In this document: positions 7,796 to 15,301 of the stretch, one piece after another
Numbering within the stretch: the stretch's first letter is position 1
How the letters are laid out: each line of letters opens with the position of its first letter
Assembly (NCBI GenBank): GCA_045630265.1
Contig: JAZQSV010000060.1
Location: 1-49,577 of the forward strand
DNA: 49,577 bases
Direction of reading: 5' to 3'
DNA from: UMGS1279 sp045630265
GTDB taxonomy: Bacteria > Bacillota > Clostridia > Oscillospirales > Acutalibacteraceae
Notes under the pieces: model-generated
The model's input: only the letters and a program-made list of their open reading frames with translations
The model's database searches: none
Told to the model about the DNA's origin: nothing
Made by a program: the position numbers and the translations under genes

Positions 7796-9727
7796 TTATT
7801 TATTGTTATAGATAACCTTTACGCCGTCATAGGTCTTAAGACCCTTAACACCAAGCTGATCTCCGCCGAAAATCTGATCGAACGGGATTAAAGACATATG
7901 GTTATCTACACACTGCGAATGATCGAAATCGGCAGGAAGTCCATCATATGCATAACCAGCCTCAACGCGCATTCCGCGGCCACCATTAAGACCGGGAGTG
8001 GGCTCACAGTAGTGATAATTAGCCCAAGTGCCATAGGTAACGTTAACGTTATTGCAGTTGATGTTATATTTGGTCGTGTCGGGATAGTTGGAGCCGTTAA
8101 TGGTAGTGGTCTCTTCTAAACGACCAATGATCATACCACACATACGGTAGTTATAGTAGTCATAAGAAGCTGTGCAGTCATTGTAAGCATCAATACGGCA
8201 GGCAATATCTATGTTCTCAAAGTCATAGGTTGCGCCAGGTTCTGCCTGACCGACAATACCGCCGATGGAGCTATCAAAAGAGCCCCAGAGACCTGCAAGA
8301 ACACAATTGTCTGCAATGGTGATGTTCTTAAAAGTATAATCACCAGCACCGGACCATCCGATGATGCCACCACAACCATTATTGTAAGTCGCTGCAACGC
8401 TGTCCTCAATTGTGATGTTTTCAAATACGCAGTTACCCGTAGCGCTACCGGCAACAAAGGATACGTCGCCACCTTCGATATAGCTCTCACCACCGGAGAG
8501 AGTCAAGTTTTTGATGGTAGCATCATTCAAGTTGCCGAATAAACCGTAGGAACCATATACACCCCACTCATAACCGAGATCCCAACCGTTCTGATAGAGC
8601 TTGAAAATTGTATTTCCATTTCCATCGAAAGTGCCTTCAAAAGTTCCATCTTTTGAATGATCACCGATAGGTCTAAAAGTCAAAGGATCGCCGTCAGCAA
8701 ATTCAGTGGTATCTTCACAATAAAGATCAATATTTTTTGTTAAGATAAAGGTAACACCGTCAAAGGTTGTAGAACCGGAAACAAGTTCTGCAAGACCTGC
8801 AAGTTGCTCAGCACTATCAATTTTGTACTCGGTCAAAGGATTAGCAGGATCATACCAAGAAGTATCTGCTGTGCCGTCCCAGGTGTCAACCAAACTTGTC
8901 TCGTAATTGTCAACAGCAGTGCCAAGCCACTCTACACAAAGTGCAACGCCGGTTTCTGCATTTTTATCTTGAGGTGCACCAAAGGCGGTATCAAGAGCAT
9001 ACTTAGCGGTTGCGTAAGTAGTGTTTCCTCTTTGGAAAGCATTGTTTGCATTTTCAAAACCTGCGGTTTGAGTTGCCTGAGAAATTACAATAATATCATA
9101 TTTGCCGTTGCCATTGCCATCAAGTTTTTTAACATCCTCATTGGTGGCATCTTTGCTTAAGTAAACCTGAAGCAGTGAAGGAATGGTGGTCTCACCGGGC
9201 TTTAAGGGCGCAGAGTGAACAAATTCCATAACGTTGTAGGTGTATCCGTCGATTACCTCGACAAAATCGTTTACTGTATTCCAAGCGCCCGGGAATTTGA
9301 ATTCACTTCCATTTTCCGAGTTGATTGAAATGCCAATTTTGTTAAATTCATCAGAAGTAAAGCTGCCCATTTCGAGCGCAACAAAGGTGCGAACGTAAGC
9401 ATCGCTTTTGCCGGTATTTTTTACCGAAACATACTTATCAACTACATTGTTCATACTGAACTGACGATATGCACCGTTATTCTTGTCGGCGTTTTGCCAG
9501 CCAAATTCACCAACGTAAGGATAAAGTGGTTTGTCTTGTTCGAAAGGAACAAGGTTTCCGTTTTCATCATATTGTTGCTCAATTTGCTCAATTTCAACTT
9601 TACCCGTTGTCATAACGTTTACATCGTTGTCAGTTGATGTTAAGTAGGCTAAGGTTCCGCCGATAGCAAGCGCGGCAACAAGCACATAAGCGGTACACAT
9701 TAAGAGTGCCTTTTTGAGTTTTGACAT
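7796..9727 (-). CDS. SipW-dependent TasA-like exported protein with C-terminal beta-helix domain
   Basis: This 643-residue protein starts with a SipW-type signal (basic SKLKK, hydrophobic core, AIGGTLAYLTSTDNDVNVM) followed by a TasA/camelysin-like beta-sandwich (about 30-265) containing TAGFENANNAF, which resembles the QxxGF motif near the end of such domains. From about residue 285 the sequence turns into short repeated strands (IKNLTL, FENITI, FKNITI, FENIDI), typical of a right-handed beta-helix or GLUG-like surface domain. The ATG at 9727 is chosen because AAAGGAGA lies about 10 bases upstream; the longer frame starts inside that RBS. It lies 69 bases after a related gene. I infer a secreted matrix-fibre or adhesion role; no catalytic motif was seen. 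Confidence 0.8.
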   Translation of the reverse strand: MSKLKKALLMCTAYVLVAALAIGGTLAYLTSTDNDVNVMTTGKVEIEQIEQQYDENGNLVPFEQDKPLYPYVGEFGWQNADKNNGAYRQFSMNNVVDKYVSVKNTGKSDAYVRTFVALEMGSFTSDEFNKIGISINSENGSEFKFPGAWNTVNDFVEVIDGYTYNVMEFVHSAPLKPGETTIPSLLQVYLSKDATNEDVKKLDGNGNGKYDIIVISQATQTAGFENANNAFQRGNTTYATAKYALDTAFGAPQDKNAETGVALCVEWLGTAVDNYETSLVDTWDGTADTSWYDPANPLTEYKIDSAEQLAGLAELVSGSTTFDGVTFILTKNIDLYCEDTTEFADGDPLTFRPIGDHSKDGTFEGTFDGNGNTIFKLYQNGWDLGYEWGVYGSYGLFGNLNDATIKNLTLSGGESYIEGGDVSFVAGSATGNCVFENITIEDSVAATYNNGCGGIIGWSGAGDYTFKNITIADNCVLAGLWGSFDSSIGGIVGQAEPGATYDFENIDIACRIDAYNDCTASYDYYNYRMCGMIIGRLEETTTINGSNYPDTTKYNINCNNVNVTYGTWANYHYCEPTPGLNGGRGMRVEAGYAYDGLPADFDHSQCVDNHMSLIPFDQIFGGDQLGVKGLKTYDGVKVIYNNK

Positions 9728-9796
9728 ATATGTATCTTCTCCTTTCAAAATTTACTCCTGTCCAACACTTAAATGAATAGACACATCAGAATTTAA

Positions 9797-11242
9797 TTAT
9801 TTTTTAATAATTTTACCAGTTCCCGATACATTGAATAGTGCATCTATTTCACCGTTTGCATTTGTACAATTCTCTACAGTAATTGTGCAATCAACAGCGT
9901 GGATACCGTCTTGATATACATCGGTTGTATTAACATTGTCAACATCAAAGGTACAGTTTTTGATTGTTGTATCGCTGTAAGTACGAATCACTCCATAGGT
10001 ACCATTGCCAAAGATGCGACAACCGTCAAATGTAAGACTGTTCTGACCGCCGGCAATTGCTACCCAACCAATAATATCGCAGTTCTTATAAGTAATGTCT
10101 GCGCCACTTGTTCCATCATAATGAATTGCATAAACGCTGTTTGCATCAAATGTACAATTTTCAAATACAACATTACCTTTTGCATATGCCCAACGTTGAG
10201 CATTGCCGCCCTTGAAAGTTACATTCTTAACCGTAATATTTTTCATTGTGCTGGTAAGTGTGCCTTTAATAACAGAATTCTCGCTGCCAATCAAAGTAAC
10301 ACCCTCTGCAATGCTGAAGTTTCCGCCCATATCATATGTACCAGAAGTTAAAACAATAGTTTCACCTTTTGTTTTAAGAGCATTTTTCAATTCATTGGTA
10401 GTGGTTGCAATAGTCGGCAGGTCTACGCCGTTAGTCCAAGGATGGTTGGTAGTAGTAATTTCACCGAAAGCGGTATCGAGAGCAGTTTCTGCATTAGCAA
10501 AGCCTTCGGGCTGTACTGCCTGAGAAACAACAAGGATCTCATAGGTGTCGCCAAGGAGCTCCATATCCTCGTTGGTTGCATTGTGGGTCATAACTACCTG
10601 AAGGAGAGAGGGGTGGGACTGATTGCCGGGTTTGAGAGCGTTCTGATATGTAGCAACCATAACAAGATAGCGAACACCGTCAATAGTGGTATAACCGATA
10701 TTTTCCCATGAATAGACGGTAGAACCGTTGGTGTTCATCATGAACTCTTTGTCAGAACCCTCACTGTATTCCATTCCTTCGGGGCACTCAAAAGCGATAA
10801 TGGTGCGGAAGTAAGCATCAGACTTGCCGGTGTTTTCAACGAACACCATCTTATCCATTACATTCGAGAGTTTGTTGTCATTCCAAAGACCGTTGCCGGC
10901 GGTACCCGAGTAAACATAGTCGCCCCAGAAGAACAAATCGGTTGCTTCCGCAGTATAGTCGGTAGAAGCATTGTTCGCAGGAACTGCGGGATAAAGTTTC
11001 TTGCCCTGCACAAAGGGAACAAGAGCACCTTCCTTAACGCCATTGCCAGCACCCAAATCGCCTGCATCATGTGCAATGCCATCTGCACGCTGATACTCGT
11101 GCTGCTCAATCTTTACGTTTCCAAGTGTCATAACGTTTACGTCATCGTCAGTGCTTGTGAGATAAGCAACTGTTCCGCCGATAGCAACGGTTGCCACCAA
11201 AACGAAGCTGAGGCCTGTAAACAATAAGTTTTTAAGTTTCAT
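9797..11242 (-). CDS. SipW-dependent TasA-like exported protein with C-terminal parallel beta-helix
   Basis: The 481-residue product begins with a SipW-type signal (AIGGTVAYLTSTDDDVNVM) almost identical to that of its downstream neighbour, then a TasA-like domain (about 30-270, ending near AVQPEGFANAETALDTAFGE). Residues about 285-478 form a Cys-containing repeat of short strands (ITVKNVTFKGG, VVFENCTF, ITYKNCDI, LTFDGCRIF, TTIKNCTF, ITVENCTN), a clear parallel beta-helix as in pectate-lyase-fold surface proteins. No lyase catalytic residues were recognised, so the helix may be structural or glycan-binding. ATG 11242 follows AAAGGAAAAAG. The paired architecture with the next gene suggests duplication of the signal-TasA unit combined with different tails. 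Confidence 0.82.
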   Translation of the reverse strand: MKLKNLLFTGLSFVLVATVAIGGTVAYLTSTDDDVNVMTLGNVKIEQHEYQRADGIAHDAGDLGAGNGVKEGALVPFVQGKKLYPAVPANNASTDYTAEATDLFFWGDYVYSGTAGNGLWNDNKLSNVMDKMVFVENTGKSDAYFRTIIAFECPEGMEYSEGSDKEFMMNTNGSTVYSWENIGYTTIDGVRYLVMVATYQNALKPGNQSHPSLLQVVMTHNATNEDMELLGDTYEILVVSQAVQPEGFANAETALDTAFGEITTTNHPWTNGVDLPTIATTTNELKNALKTKGETIVLTSGTYDMGGNFSIAEGVTLIGSENSVIKGTLTSTMKNITVKNVTFKGGNAQRWAYAKGNVVFENCTFDANSVYAIHYDGTSGADITYKNCDIIGWVAIAGGQNSLTFDGCRIFGNGTYGVIRTYSDTTIKNCTFDVDNVNTTDVYQDGIHAVDCTITVENCTNANGEIDALFNVSGTGKIIKK

Positions 11243-11300
11243 AGCTGCTTTTTCCTTTCAATTAAATAGTTTTTATTATGTAACGGATTTTCCGTTTACA

Positions 11301-11960
11301 TTATGGATTTGTTGGTTGGATTTTTGCCCAAGCGTCAGAAGCGGTATCAATATTATTGTCACGCTGTACAGCATAGGCGGTAACGGTAAGTGTTGGATAG
11401 TCGCTAGCACCATTTGCATCCAAAGCGTTTAGCATCTCTTTAGTAACGGTTTCTTTAACCGATACGGTATTGTCTTTAATGATGTAAAATTCTGCATCGT
11501 TGTCAGCTTTATTAATAGGCATATAATATACGTTCGTAGTCGGATCAAGAGCAGTCCATCCCTCCAAAACAGTAGTTGTTGCAGGGTCGTCAAGAATCAT
11601 GCTATATTCCATAAACTGGTCGAAATTTGCCGATTTTTCAAACTTTACGAACAACCAACAATTTTCACTTCCCGCCTTAACGGTTACCAAGGGGTCTTTG
11701 GTGATTTTATGTCCCGGAATCATAGGATATGTATTGGTATTTGGATTTCCGTCACCATCCTTATTTGTGTCACCTTCGGAAAGGGTGATGTTGATATCGC
11801 CGTAGGTGAAGGTGTTAACGATGGGTTCTGTTTTTGTTACGAGCCATGCCACAGTGCCTCCAACAATGGTACAAAGGGTAACAATTAAGGAAATAACAAT
11901 TAAAGCCAGCTTTGTGTTATTTAATTTTTTGTGTACTTTGGGGTAATCGTTGCTTTTCAT
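11301..11960 (-). CDS. TasA/camelysin-like exported protein
   Basis: The 219-residue protein has a basic N-terminus (about 17 residues), a hydrophobic segment with VGGTVAWLVTKTEPIVNTFTYGDINITL, and a compact beta-rich domain ending in VTAYAVQRDNNIDTASDAWAKI. This layout is that of camelysin/TasA-family proteins processed by SipW, which form extracellular fibres or matrix components in Bacillus relatives. No metalloprotease HExxH motif is present, so a protease role is unlikely. A strong AGGAGG RBS precedes the ATG. It lies between the beta-helix protein and another single-domain TasA-like gene, consistent with a co-expressed set of major and minor fibre subunits; the subunit roles are inference. 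Confidence 0.82.
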   Translation of the reverse strand: MKSNDYPKVHKKLNNTKLALIVISLIVTLCTIVGGTVAWLVTKTEPIVNTFTYGDINITLSEGDTNKDGDGNPNTNTYPMIPGHKITKDPLVTVKAGSENCWLFVKFEKSANFDQFMEYSMILDDPATTTVLEGWTALDPTTNVYYMPINKADNDAEFYIIKDNTVSVKETVTKEMLNALDANGASDYPTLTVTAYAVQRDNNIDTASDAWAKIQPTNP

Positions 11961-12026
11961 TTAGTGCTCCTCCTTTCTTTTAAATTTTTATTTCAACAGG
12001 CAGAAACTGTCTGATTGAAGCATATT

Positions 12027-12680
12027 TTATTTGTTTATCTGGGTTTCAAAGGCCGCCCAGGCAGCATTTGCATCATTAAAGCCTGCTCTTTGAATTGCAT
12101 GACCGGTAACAGTTATTTTAAGATTACTAATTAATCGCATATCATCGCCATCTAATTCGCCGGGAACCTTCAAAGAGGTAAATAAAGCGGGTAGAACCTT
12201 GTCAGAAGCATTATTGGACTTAACGGACTCTTTATATCTGAACTCGTAAACTATAGTGTTATCGATTCGTGTTTCTTTTTCGAAAAGCCACTCGGCAGCG
12301 TTATAACCGCCAAAAATTTCCCTTAGGTTCGCACCGCCGTTATCAGCAAAAATTGTGTCAAACTCTGCTGCATGGTCAATTACCAAAAGCATACGAACGT
12401 AGGACTCCTCGCTATTTGCTTTTACGGTCATTGTAGGGTCTTTTGTGTAGGTCATTCCGGGGACAAGGTGATAGTTATTAGATTTTACTCTGTCTGCCCC
12501 GGGGACAATAGTACCATCGGGATTTACCTTTGCCTCGTCCACCTCGATTTTAACCTGTCCAACTGTGAAGGTGTTTACAGTTTCAGATTGGTCAGCCAGG
12601 TATGCTATGGTGCCCAGTACTGACAAAGATATAAGCACTGTAGCACAAAGCAACATCAAAATTGTTTTTGTTTTCTTCAT
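12027..12680 (-). CDS. TasA/camelysin-like exported protein
   Basis: The 217-residue protein carries a SipW-type signal (LGTIAYLADQSETVNTFTVGQVKIEV, around residues 22-47) followed by a beta-sandwich with YHLVPGMTYTKDPTMTVKANSEESYVR and the family's closing motif TGHAIQRAGFNDANAAWAAF. These are standard features of TasA/CalY-like fibre proteins. ATG 12680 lies just after GAGGAG. It is the gene immediately downstream (27 bases) of the SipW-like signal peptidase on the same strand, the classical sipW-tasA arrangement, and is therefore the best candidate for the major fibre subunit. That ranking is inference; expression level cannot be read from sequence. Confidence 0.85.
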   Translation of the reverse strand: MKKTKTILMLLCATVLISLSVLGTIAYLADQSETVNTFTVGQVKIEVDEAKVNPDGTIVPGADRVKSNNYHLVPGMTYTKDPTMTVKANSEESYVRMLLVIDHAAEFDTIFADNGGANLREIFGGYNAAEWLFEKETRIDNTIVYEFRYKESVKSNNASDKVLPALFTSLKVPGELDGDDMRLISNLKITVTGHAIQRAGFNDANAAWAAFETQINK

Positions 12681-12707
12681 AAAAACACTCCTCTTTATAA
12701 TTTAATT

Positions 12708-13235
12708 TTAATTTTTCTGATTTTTTGTCTGCGATCTATAGTTTAAAAAACTTATTATTATTTCAACAAATAGTGTAAATGCGCAAATTAAGGCGGCAAC
12801 TATTTTACCTTCAGGGGTTGAAATATACGCAGCAACGTATCCGAGTTTAGGAATACAAAAAAGTGGCGAACCAATAACCTTTTCGGGGGCTATAAGGGTG
12901 CCGTCGGCAATTTTGTTTTCGTCTCCCTTTGTTCGGTAAAGTATCTTATTTGAATTTTTGTCATCAGAAATAAGCTCAACAATGCGGTGTGTGGCTACTA
13001 CGTTGCCGTTTGAATAAAAGGTAATTACATCGCCGTTTTTCAAAGTGTTTGTATCAACCTTCTTTACATATATAACAGAGCCGGTAGGATAAACCGATTC
13101 CATTGAACCAGACAAAACTGTATAGGGTGTTAGCCCTATAACTTTGAGGCCATAAAGCAGTATTATTAAAAGGACTATTACTGCTAAAAGTGTGTTGGAT
13201 ATAATTTTTATAGTGTTATTTAATTTTTTTATCAT
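12708..13235 (-). CDS. sipW: SipW-like signal peptidase I (ER type)
   Basis: The 175-residue product has an N-terminal membrane segment (about 10-34), the catalytic serine in LSGSMES (Ser44) and histidine in VVATHRI (His83) in place of the bacterial-type lysine, and a second C-terminal membrane segment (about 148-166). A Ser-His pair defines the ER/archaeal-type signal peptidases to which Bacillus SipW belongs. SipW cleaves the special signal peptides of TasA-like proteins, which the next genes encode. The ATG at 13235 is chosen for its GGGAG about 11 bases upstream; a TTG 18 bases further upstream would start inside this RBS. It is the first gene of the minus-strand cluster ending at 7009. 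Confidence 0.93.
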   Translation of the reverse strand: MIKKLNNTIKIISNTLLAVIVLLIILLYGLKVIGLTPYTVLSGSMESVYPTGSVIYVKKVDTNTLKNGDVITFYSNGNVVATHRIVELISDDKNSNKILYRTKGDENKIADGTLIAPEKVIGSPLFCIPKLGYVAAYISTPEGKIVAALICAFTLFVEIIISFLNYRSQTKNQKN

Positions 13236-13358
13236 AGGATTGTCCGCTCCCAATAGAAATAGTATTTTATAGGTATGAACATTAGAACAAATTTCTTTGC
13301 GCTTTTAAATTGAAGTATTATCTGTTGGTAAAGGGAAAATGTTTGCGATCTATGAGTC

Positions 13359-13387
13359 TTGCAATTTTTGTCGAATTATGTTATAAT
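13359..13387 (+). promoter_or_regulatory. Orphan sigma-A-type promoter reading into a non-coding stretch
   Basis: TTGCAA (13359-13364) and TATAAT (13382-13387) are 17 bases apart on the plus strand. The only downstream signal before a strong terminator at 13487-13529 is a possible 10-codon frame, so it would produce an RNA of about 135 bases. The sipW start is divergent, on the other strand. Confidence 0.6.
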
Positions 13388-13393
13388 AACAAA

Positions 13394-13529
13394 AAATTAA
13401 TATATTCCTTAAATTGGTTTGTGTGGGGGCACTGTTTTAGTTGTGCTTTTTAAACGCTTCCCAAATGCACTTATTTTGCAAAAATAAAACGCTGTATGCC
13501 TCTAGGTAAGAGGTATGCAGCGTTTTTTT
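13394..13529 (+). ncRNA. Candidate small RNA (promoter-to-terminator unit)
   Basis: A near-consensus promoter ends at 13387 and a strong hairpin terminator lies at 13487-13529, with no recognisable gene between them. A very short frame (about 10 codons from a GTG near 13423) exists but has no clear RBS. The family is unknown, and the prediction rests only on the promoter and terminator. Confidence 0.35.
13487..13529. terminator. Bidirectional-looking intrinsic terminator
   Basis: A 17-bp stem (AAACGCTG...CCTCT with AGAGG...CAGCGTTT, two G-U pairs) with a 5-base loop is followed by seven T residues on the plus strand. It can end the candidate small RNA and, through its A-rich left side, the minus-strand gene at 13553. 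Confidence 0.85.
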
Positions 13530-13552
13530 AGTATTTACTCAAAAACTTCAAT

Positions 13553-13855
13553 TCATTTTTTAGATTGCTTTTGAGATTTTCTGAACAGCTTATCCAGCTC
13601 CGCACGAGGAATATCGCACGTAAGCGGTGAGTCATGGTATAAACTGTTGTGGCATAACACGCATAACTGACCTAGACCAATCTCATAATATTGCCTGCAA
13701 TCTATGGGAAGGGAAACGGGGACGCCTGTATTTGTTCCGCACAAAATACAAATTTCATATTTACTTTGCTTTTTGTTCTTGCATTTTCGCATGTGCGACG
13801 TTTTGAGTTTATAGGCGAAATCTATAATATTAAGCTTTTTAGTTTTTCGTTTCAT
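13553..13855 (-). CDS. Small putative zinc-ribbon protein, function unknown
   Basis: The 100-residue product is basic at both ends and has two cysteine pairs, CILCG and CVLCH, about 31 residues apart, which could bind one zinc ion. The segment between them contains GTNTGVPVSLPIDCRQYY. I do not recognise a named family. The RBS (AAAGGTG) is weak and about 16 bases from the ATG; a start at a later in-frame ATG (MRKCKNKK) is possible. Upstream, at 13893-13987, is a strongly structured non-coding segment that may be its leader. The gene converges on the candidate small RNA. Confidence 0.55.
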   Translation of the reverse strand: MKRKTKKLNIIDFAYKLKTSHMRKCKNKKQSKYEICILCGTNTGVPVSLPIDCRQYYEIGLGQLCVLCHNSLYHDSPLTCDIPRAELDKLFRKSQKQSKK

Positions 13856-13892
13856 TTTTTATTTTAACAACACCTTTATGGCTCTACCTTAT

Positions 13893-13987
13893 CCACTAGA
13901 GGTAGGAATTCTGCAACGACACTCATTTTTTTGCAGAGGGGGAAACCTACCTCTAATGGCGGGTCAGTATGGTAATTGACCTGACCC
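13893..13987 (-). promoter_or_regulatory. Structured non-coding segment, possible RNA leader of the zinc-ribbon gene
   Basis: Three nested or adjacent stems are visible: an outer 14-bp stem (CCACTAGAGGTAGG, 13893-13906, with CCTACCTCTAATGG, 13946-13959, one mismatch), an inner stem (TCTGCAA, 13910-13916, with TTGCAGA, 13931-13937) and a separate hairpin (GGGTCAG, 13961-13967, with CTGACCC, 13981-13987). On the minus strand it ends 38 bases before the zinc-ribbon gene start. I do not recognise a known riboswitch class, and it could instead be a mobile-element end. Confidence 0.45.
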
Positions 13988-14056
13988 TGGTAAAACACAG
14001 CGCTTCCAAACTATACGGATACATACGCCGTTTTTAACAAAATGAAATGTATTACC

Positions 14057-14124
14057 GACAATCAAAGGACACAAAGCATCTCCTTATGCCCTTTGATTGC
14101 CGCCCACCCAAAAAGGGTGGGGCG
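14057..14124. repeat. Two-hairpin palindromic repeat, copy B
   Basis: This matches copy A at 7699-7773 in the first stem and in the block TTATGCCCTTTGATTGCCGCCCA. The second hairpin here is CGCCCACCC / GGGTGGGGCG with a five-A loop, so the sequence differs but the pairing is kept. Conservation of folding with changed stem sequence favours a structural role. Confidence 0.6.
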
Positions 14125-14150
14125 ACAAAGGTACAAAAATGTTCGGAATG

Positions 14151-14372
14151 TCAGTATCTAACGAAGGGCAAAATAGAAAGCCAAAGCTTTCTTCTTCGGC
14201 GCCTCCAGTATTTGCGCTCTTTACCGTTAGAGCGTGCTACTTCGCAGTTTAAGTATCTCAATTCTCTTTTAAAATCGTTAATAAAATCCGCCAATGCGAA
14301 AATGAAAATGGGAATTAAAACTATGCTCCCAAGTATAATTGCAATAATGGCTTCAGTGCTGAGTTTGTTCAT
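14151..14372 (-). CDS. Small membrane protein, function unknown
   Basis: The 73-residue protein has one clear transmembrane helix (AIIAIILGSIVLIPIFIFALA, split here as residues about 8-28) followed by a charged helix and a very basic tract (KYWRRRRRKLW, about 53-63). An AGGAG lies upstream but about 16 bases from the ATG, longer than usual; an in-frame stop just upstream fixes the ATG as first possible start. I do not recognise the family. An overlapping plus-strand frame (14047-14451) has no such features and is taken as its shadow. It lies downstream of the TetR gene on the same strand. Confidence 0.5.
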   Translation of the reverse strand: MNKLSTEAIIAIILGSIVLIPIFIFALADFINDFKRELRYLNCEVARSNGKERKYWRRRRRKLWLSILPFVRY

Positions 14373-14466
14373 TTGCTATGGTAACGTTCTCCTAATGGGC
14401 TTAAAAGCTATAAACAGCGGTTGCTATGTTTATGGCTTTTGGGTTGCTTGAAATGCTGATTTGGTA

Positions 14467-15051
14467 TCAATTTTCCGATTTGAAATACTGCTTTACCGAG
14501 CAGAATATTAAACGGAAAACGTGTTCGGCGGTGTCGTCGCTATTGCTTACCGCATCGTTAAAAATCTTAACCGCAAAATCAAGCATTACGTTTAATATGT
14601 GGTTAAGAATCATCCAAACGTTGGATTCTGCCTTGAAAGCATCACAAAACTTTTCAACAAGCGGAATATAGCGCTTTCTATGACCGTTTTCAGAATATTT
14701 TTTGAAGTACGGTGAATAGTAGTACTGTATAAATGCCATGCATTTTTCACGGTTGCCAATAATAAAGTGCCATACAGCCGAGAAAAAGAAGCGGCATCTT
14801 GCTTCGTAATTCAAGTTTTGCATATACATAACTTCGACGTTCTGCATTGCTGTAGTTGCAAGTTCTTCGTCAAGCACATCAAAGGTTTGCGCTAAAAGCT
14901 TTTCCTTATTTTCAAAGTGTTGATAGATGTAAGCTTCGTGCAAATCGCTTTCCTTGGCTATTGCCTTGGTGGTGGTTTTATCTAAACCGTCTCTTGCAAT
15001 AACCTTAATAGTACTCTCAATCAGTTTGCTTCGCACATTGAAATGCTTCAA
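14467..15051 (-). CDS. TetR/AcrR-family transcriptional regulator
   Basis: The 194-residue product has the typical TetR helix-turn-helix at residues about 5-50 (SKLIESTIKVIARDGLDKTTTKAIAKES..AYIYQHFENKEKLL) and an all-helical ligand-binding C-terminal part with aromatic-rich helices. TTG at 15051 is chosen because AAAGGGG lies about 9 bases upstream and because it puts the HTH at the normal distance from the N-terminus; a longer frame to 15165 adds a poor-quality extension. No efflux pump or obvious target is adjacent, so its regulon is unknown. It sits beside the tyrosine recombinase in what looks like accessory DNA. Confidence 0.85.
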   Translation of the reverse strand: MKHFNVRSKLIESTIKVIARDGLDKTTTKAIAKESDLHEAYIYQHFENKEKLLAQTFDVLDEELATTAMQNVEVMYMQNLNYEARCRFFFSAVWHFIIGNREKCMAFIQYYYSPYFKKYSENGHRKRYIPLVEKFCDAFKAESNVWMILNHILNVMLDFAVKIFNDAVSNSDDTAEHVFRLIFCSVKQYFKSEN

Positions 15052-15184
15052 GATATTCGCCCCTTTCTTAAAAAATTTAGTGTTTACTAATTTTTTGCTT
15101 AGAAAAAAAGGCATACTTACCTCTTGACCGTACGAACCAAGCTTAAAAACATAACGGACAAACAAGGAAGCCGCCCAAAAAACT

Positions 15185-15204
15185 TTTCGCAGAGTTCATA
15201 ACTC
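15185..15204 (+). repeat. 20-bp repeat TTTCGCAGAGTTCATAACTC, copy 1
   Basis: Exact copy of the sequence at 15208-15227 (same strand) and at 16626-16645 (opposite strand). Its core GAGTT-CAT-AACTC is itself a short dyad, as expected of a recombinase or repressor binding site. The copies flank the tyrosine recombinase gene. Confidence 0.8.
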
Positions 15205-15207
15205 AAA

Positions 15208-15227
15208 TTTCGCAGAGTTCATAACTC
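15208..15227 (+). repeat. 20-bp repeat TTTCGCAGAGTTCATAACTC, copy 2
   Basis: Separated from copy 1 by only three bases (23-bp period, about two helical turns), so two proteins could bind side by side. It shares two extra bases with the inverted copy at 16626-16645. Confidence 0.8.
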
Positions 15228-15284
15228 TGATTTTTAGCTTAGTTTATGCGCATTTTATGATTTTTAAAAACGTTTTATACTGCG

Positions 15285-15301
15285 ATTTTTGACGGCTTAT
15301 T
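15285..15301 (+). repeat. 17-bp direct repeat flanking the recombinase gene, left copy
   Basis: ATTTTTGACGGCTTATT here is identical to 16484-16500. It abuts the recombinase stop codon (TGA read on the minus strand from 15303). Exact direct repeats at both sides of an integrase gene are candidates for attachment-site cores or a target duplication. Confidence 0.75.

Noticed and set aside
11301..11960. Camelysin-type metalloprotease activity
   Set aside because: No HExxH or other metal-binding motif is visible; the protein fits a structural fibre role.
14047..14451. 134-codon plus-strand frame across repeat copy B and the small membrane gene
   Set aside because: No RBS, starts inside the palindromic repeat, and its composition looks like a shadow of the minus-strand gene with a clear TM helix.
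15185..15227. Short CRISPR-like direct repeats
   Set aside because: Only two copies with a three-base gap; no spacers and no cas genes, so binding sites are more likely.
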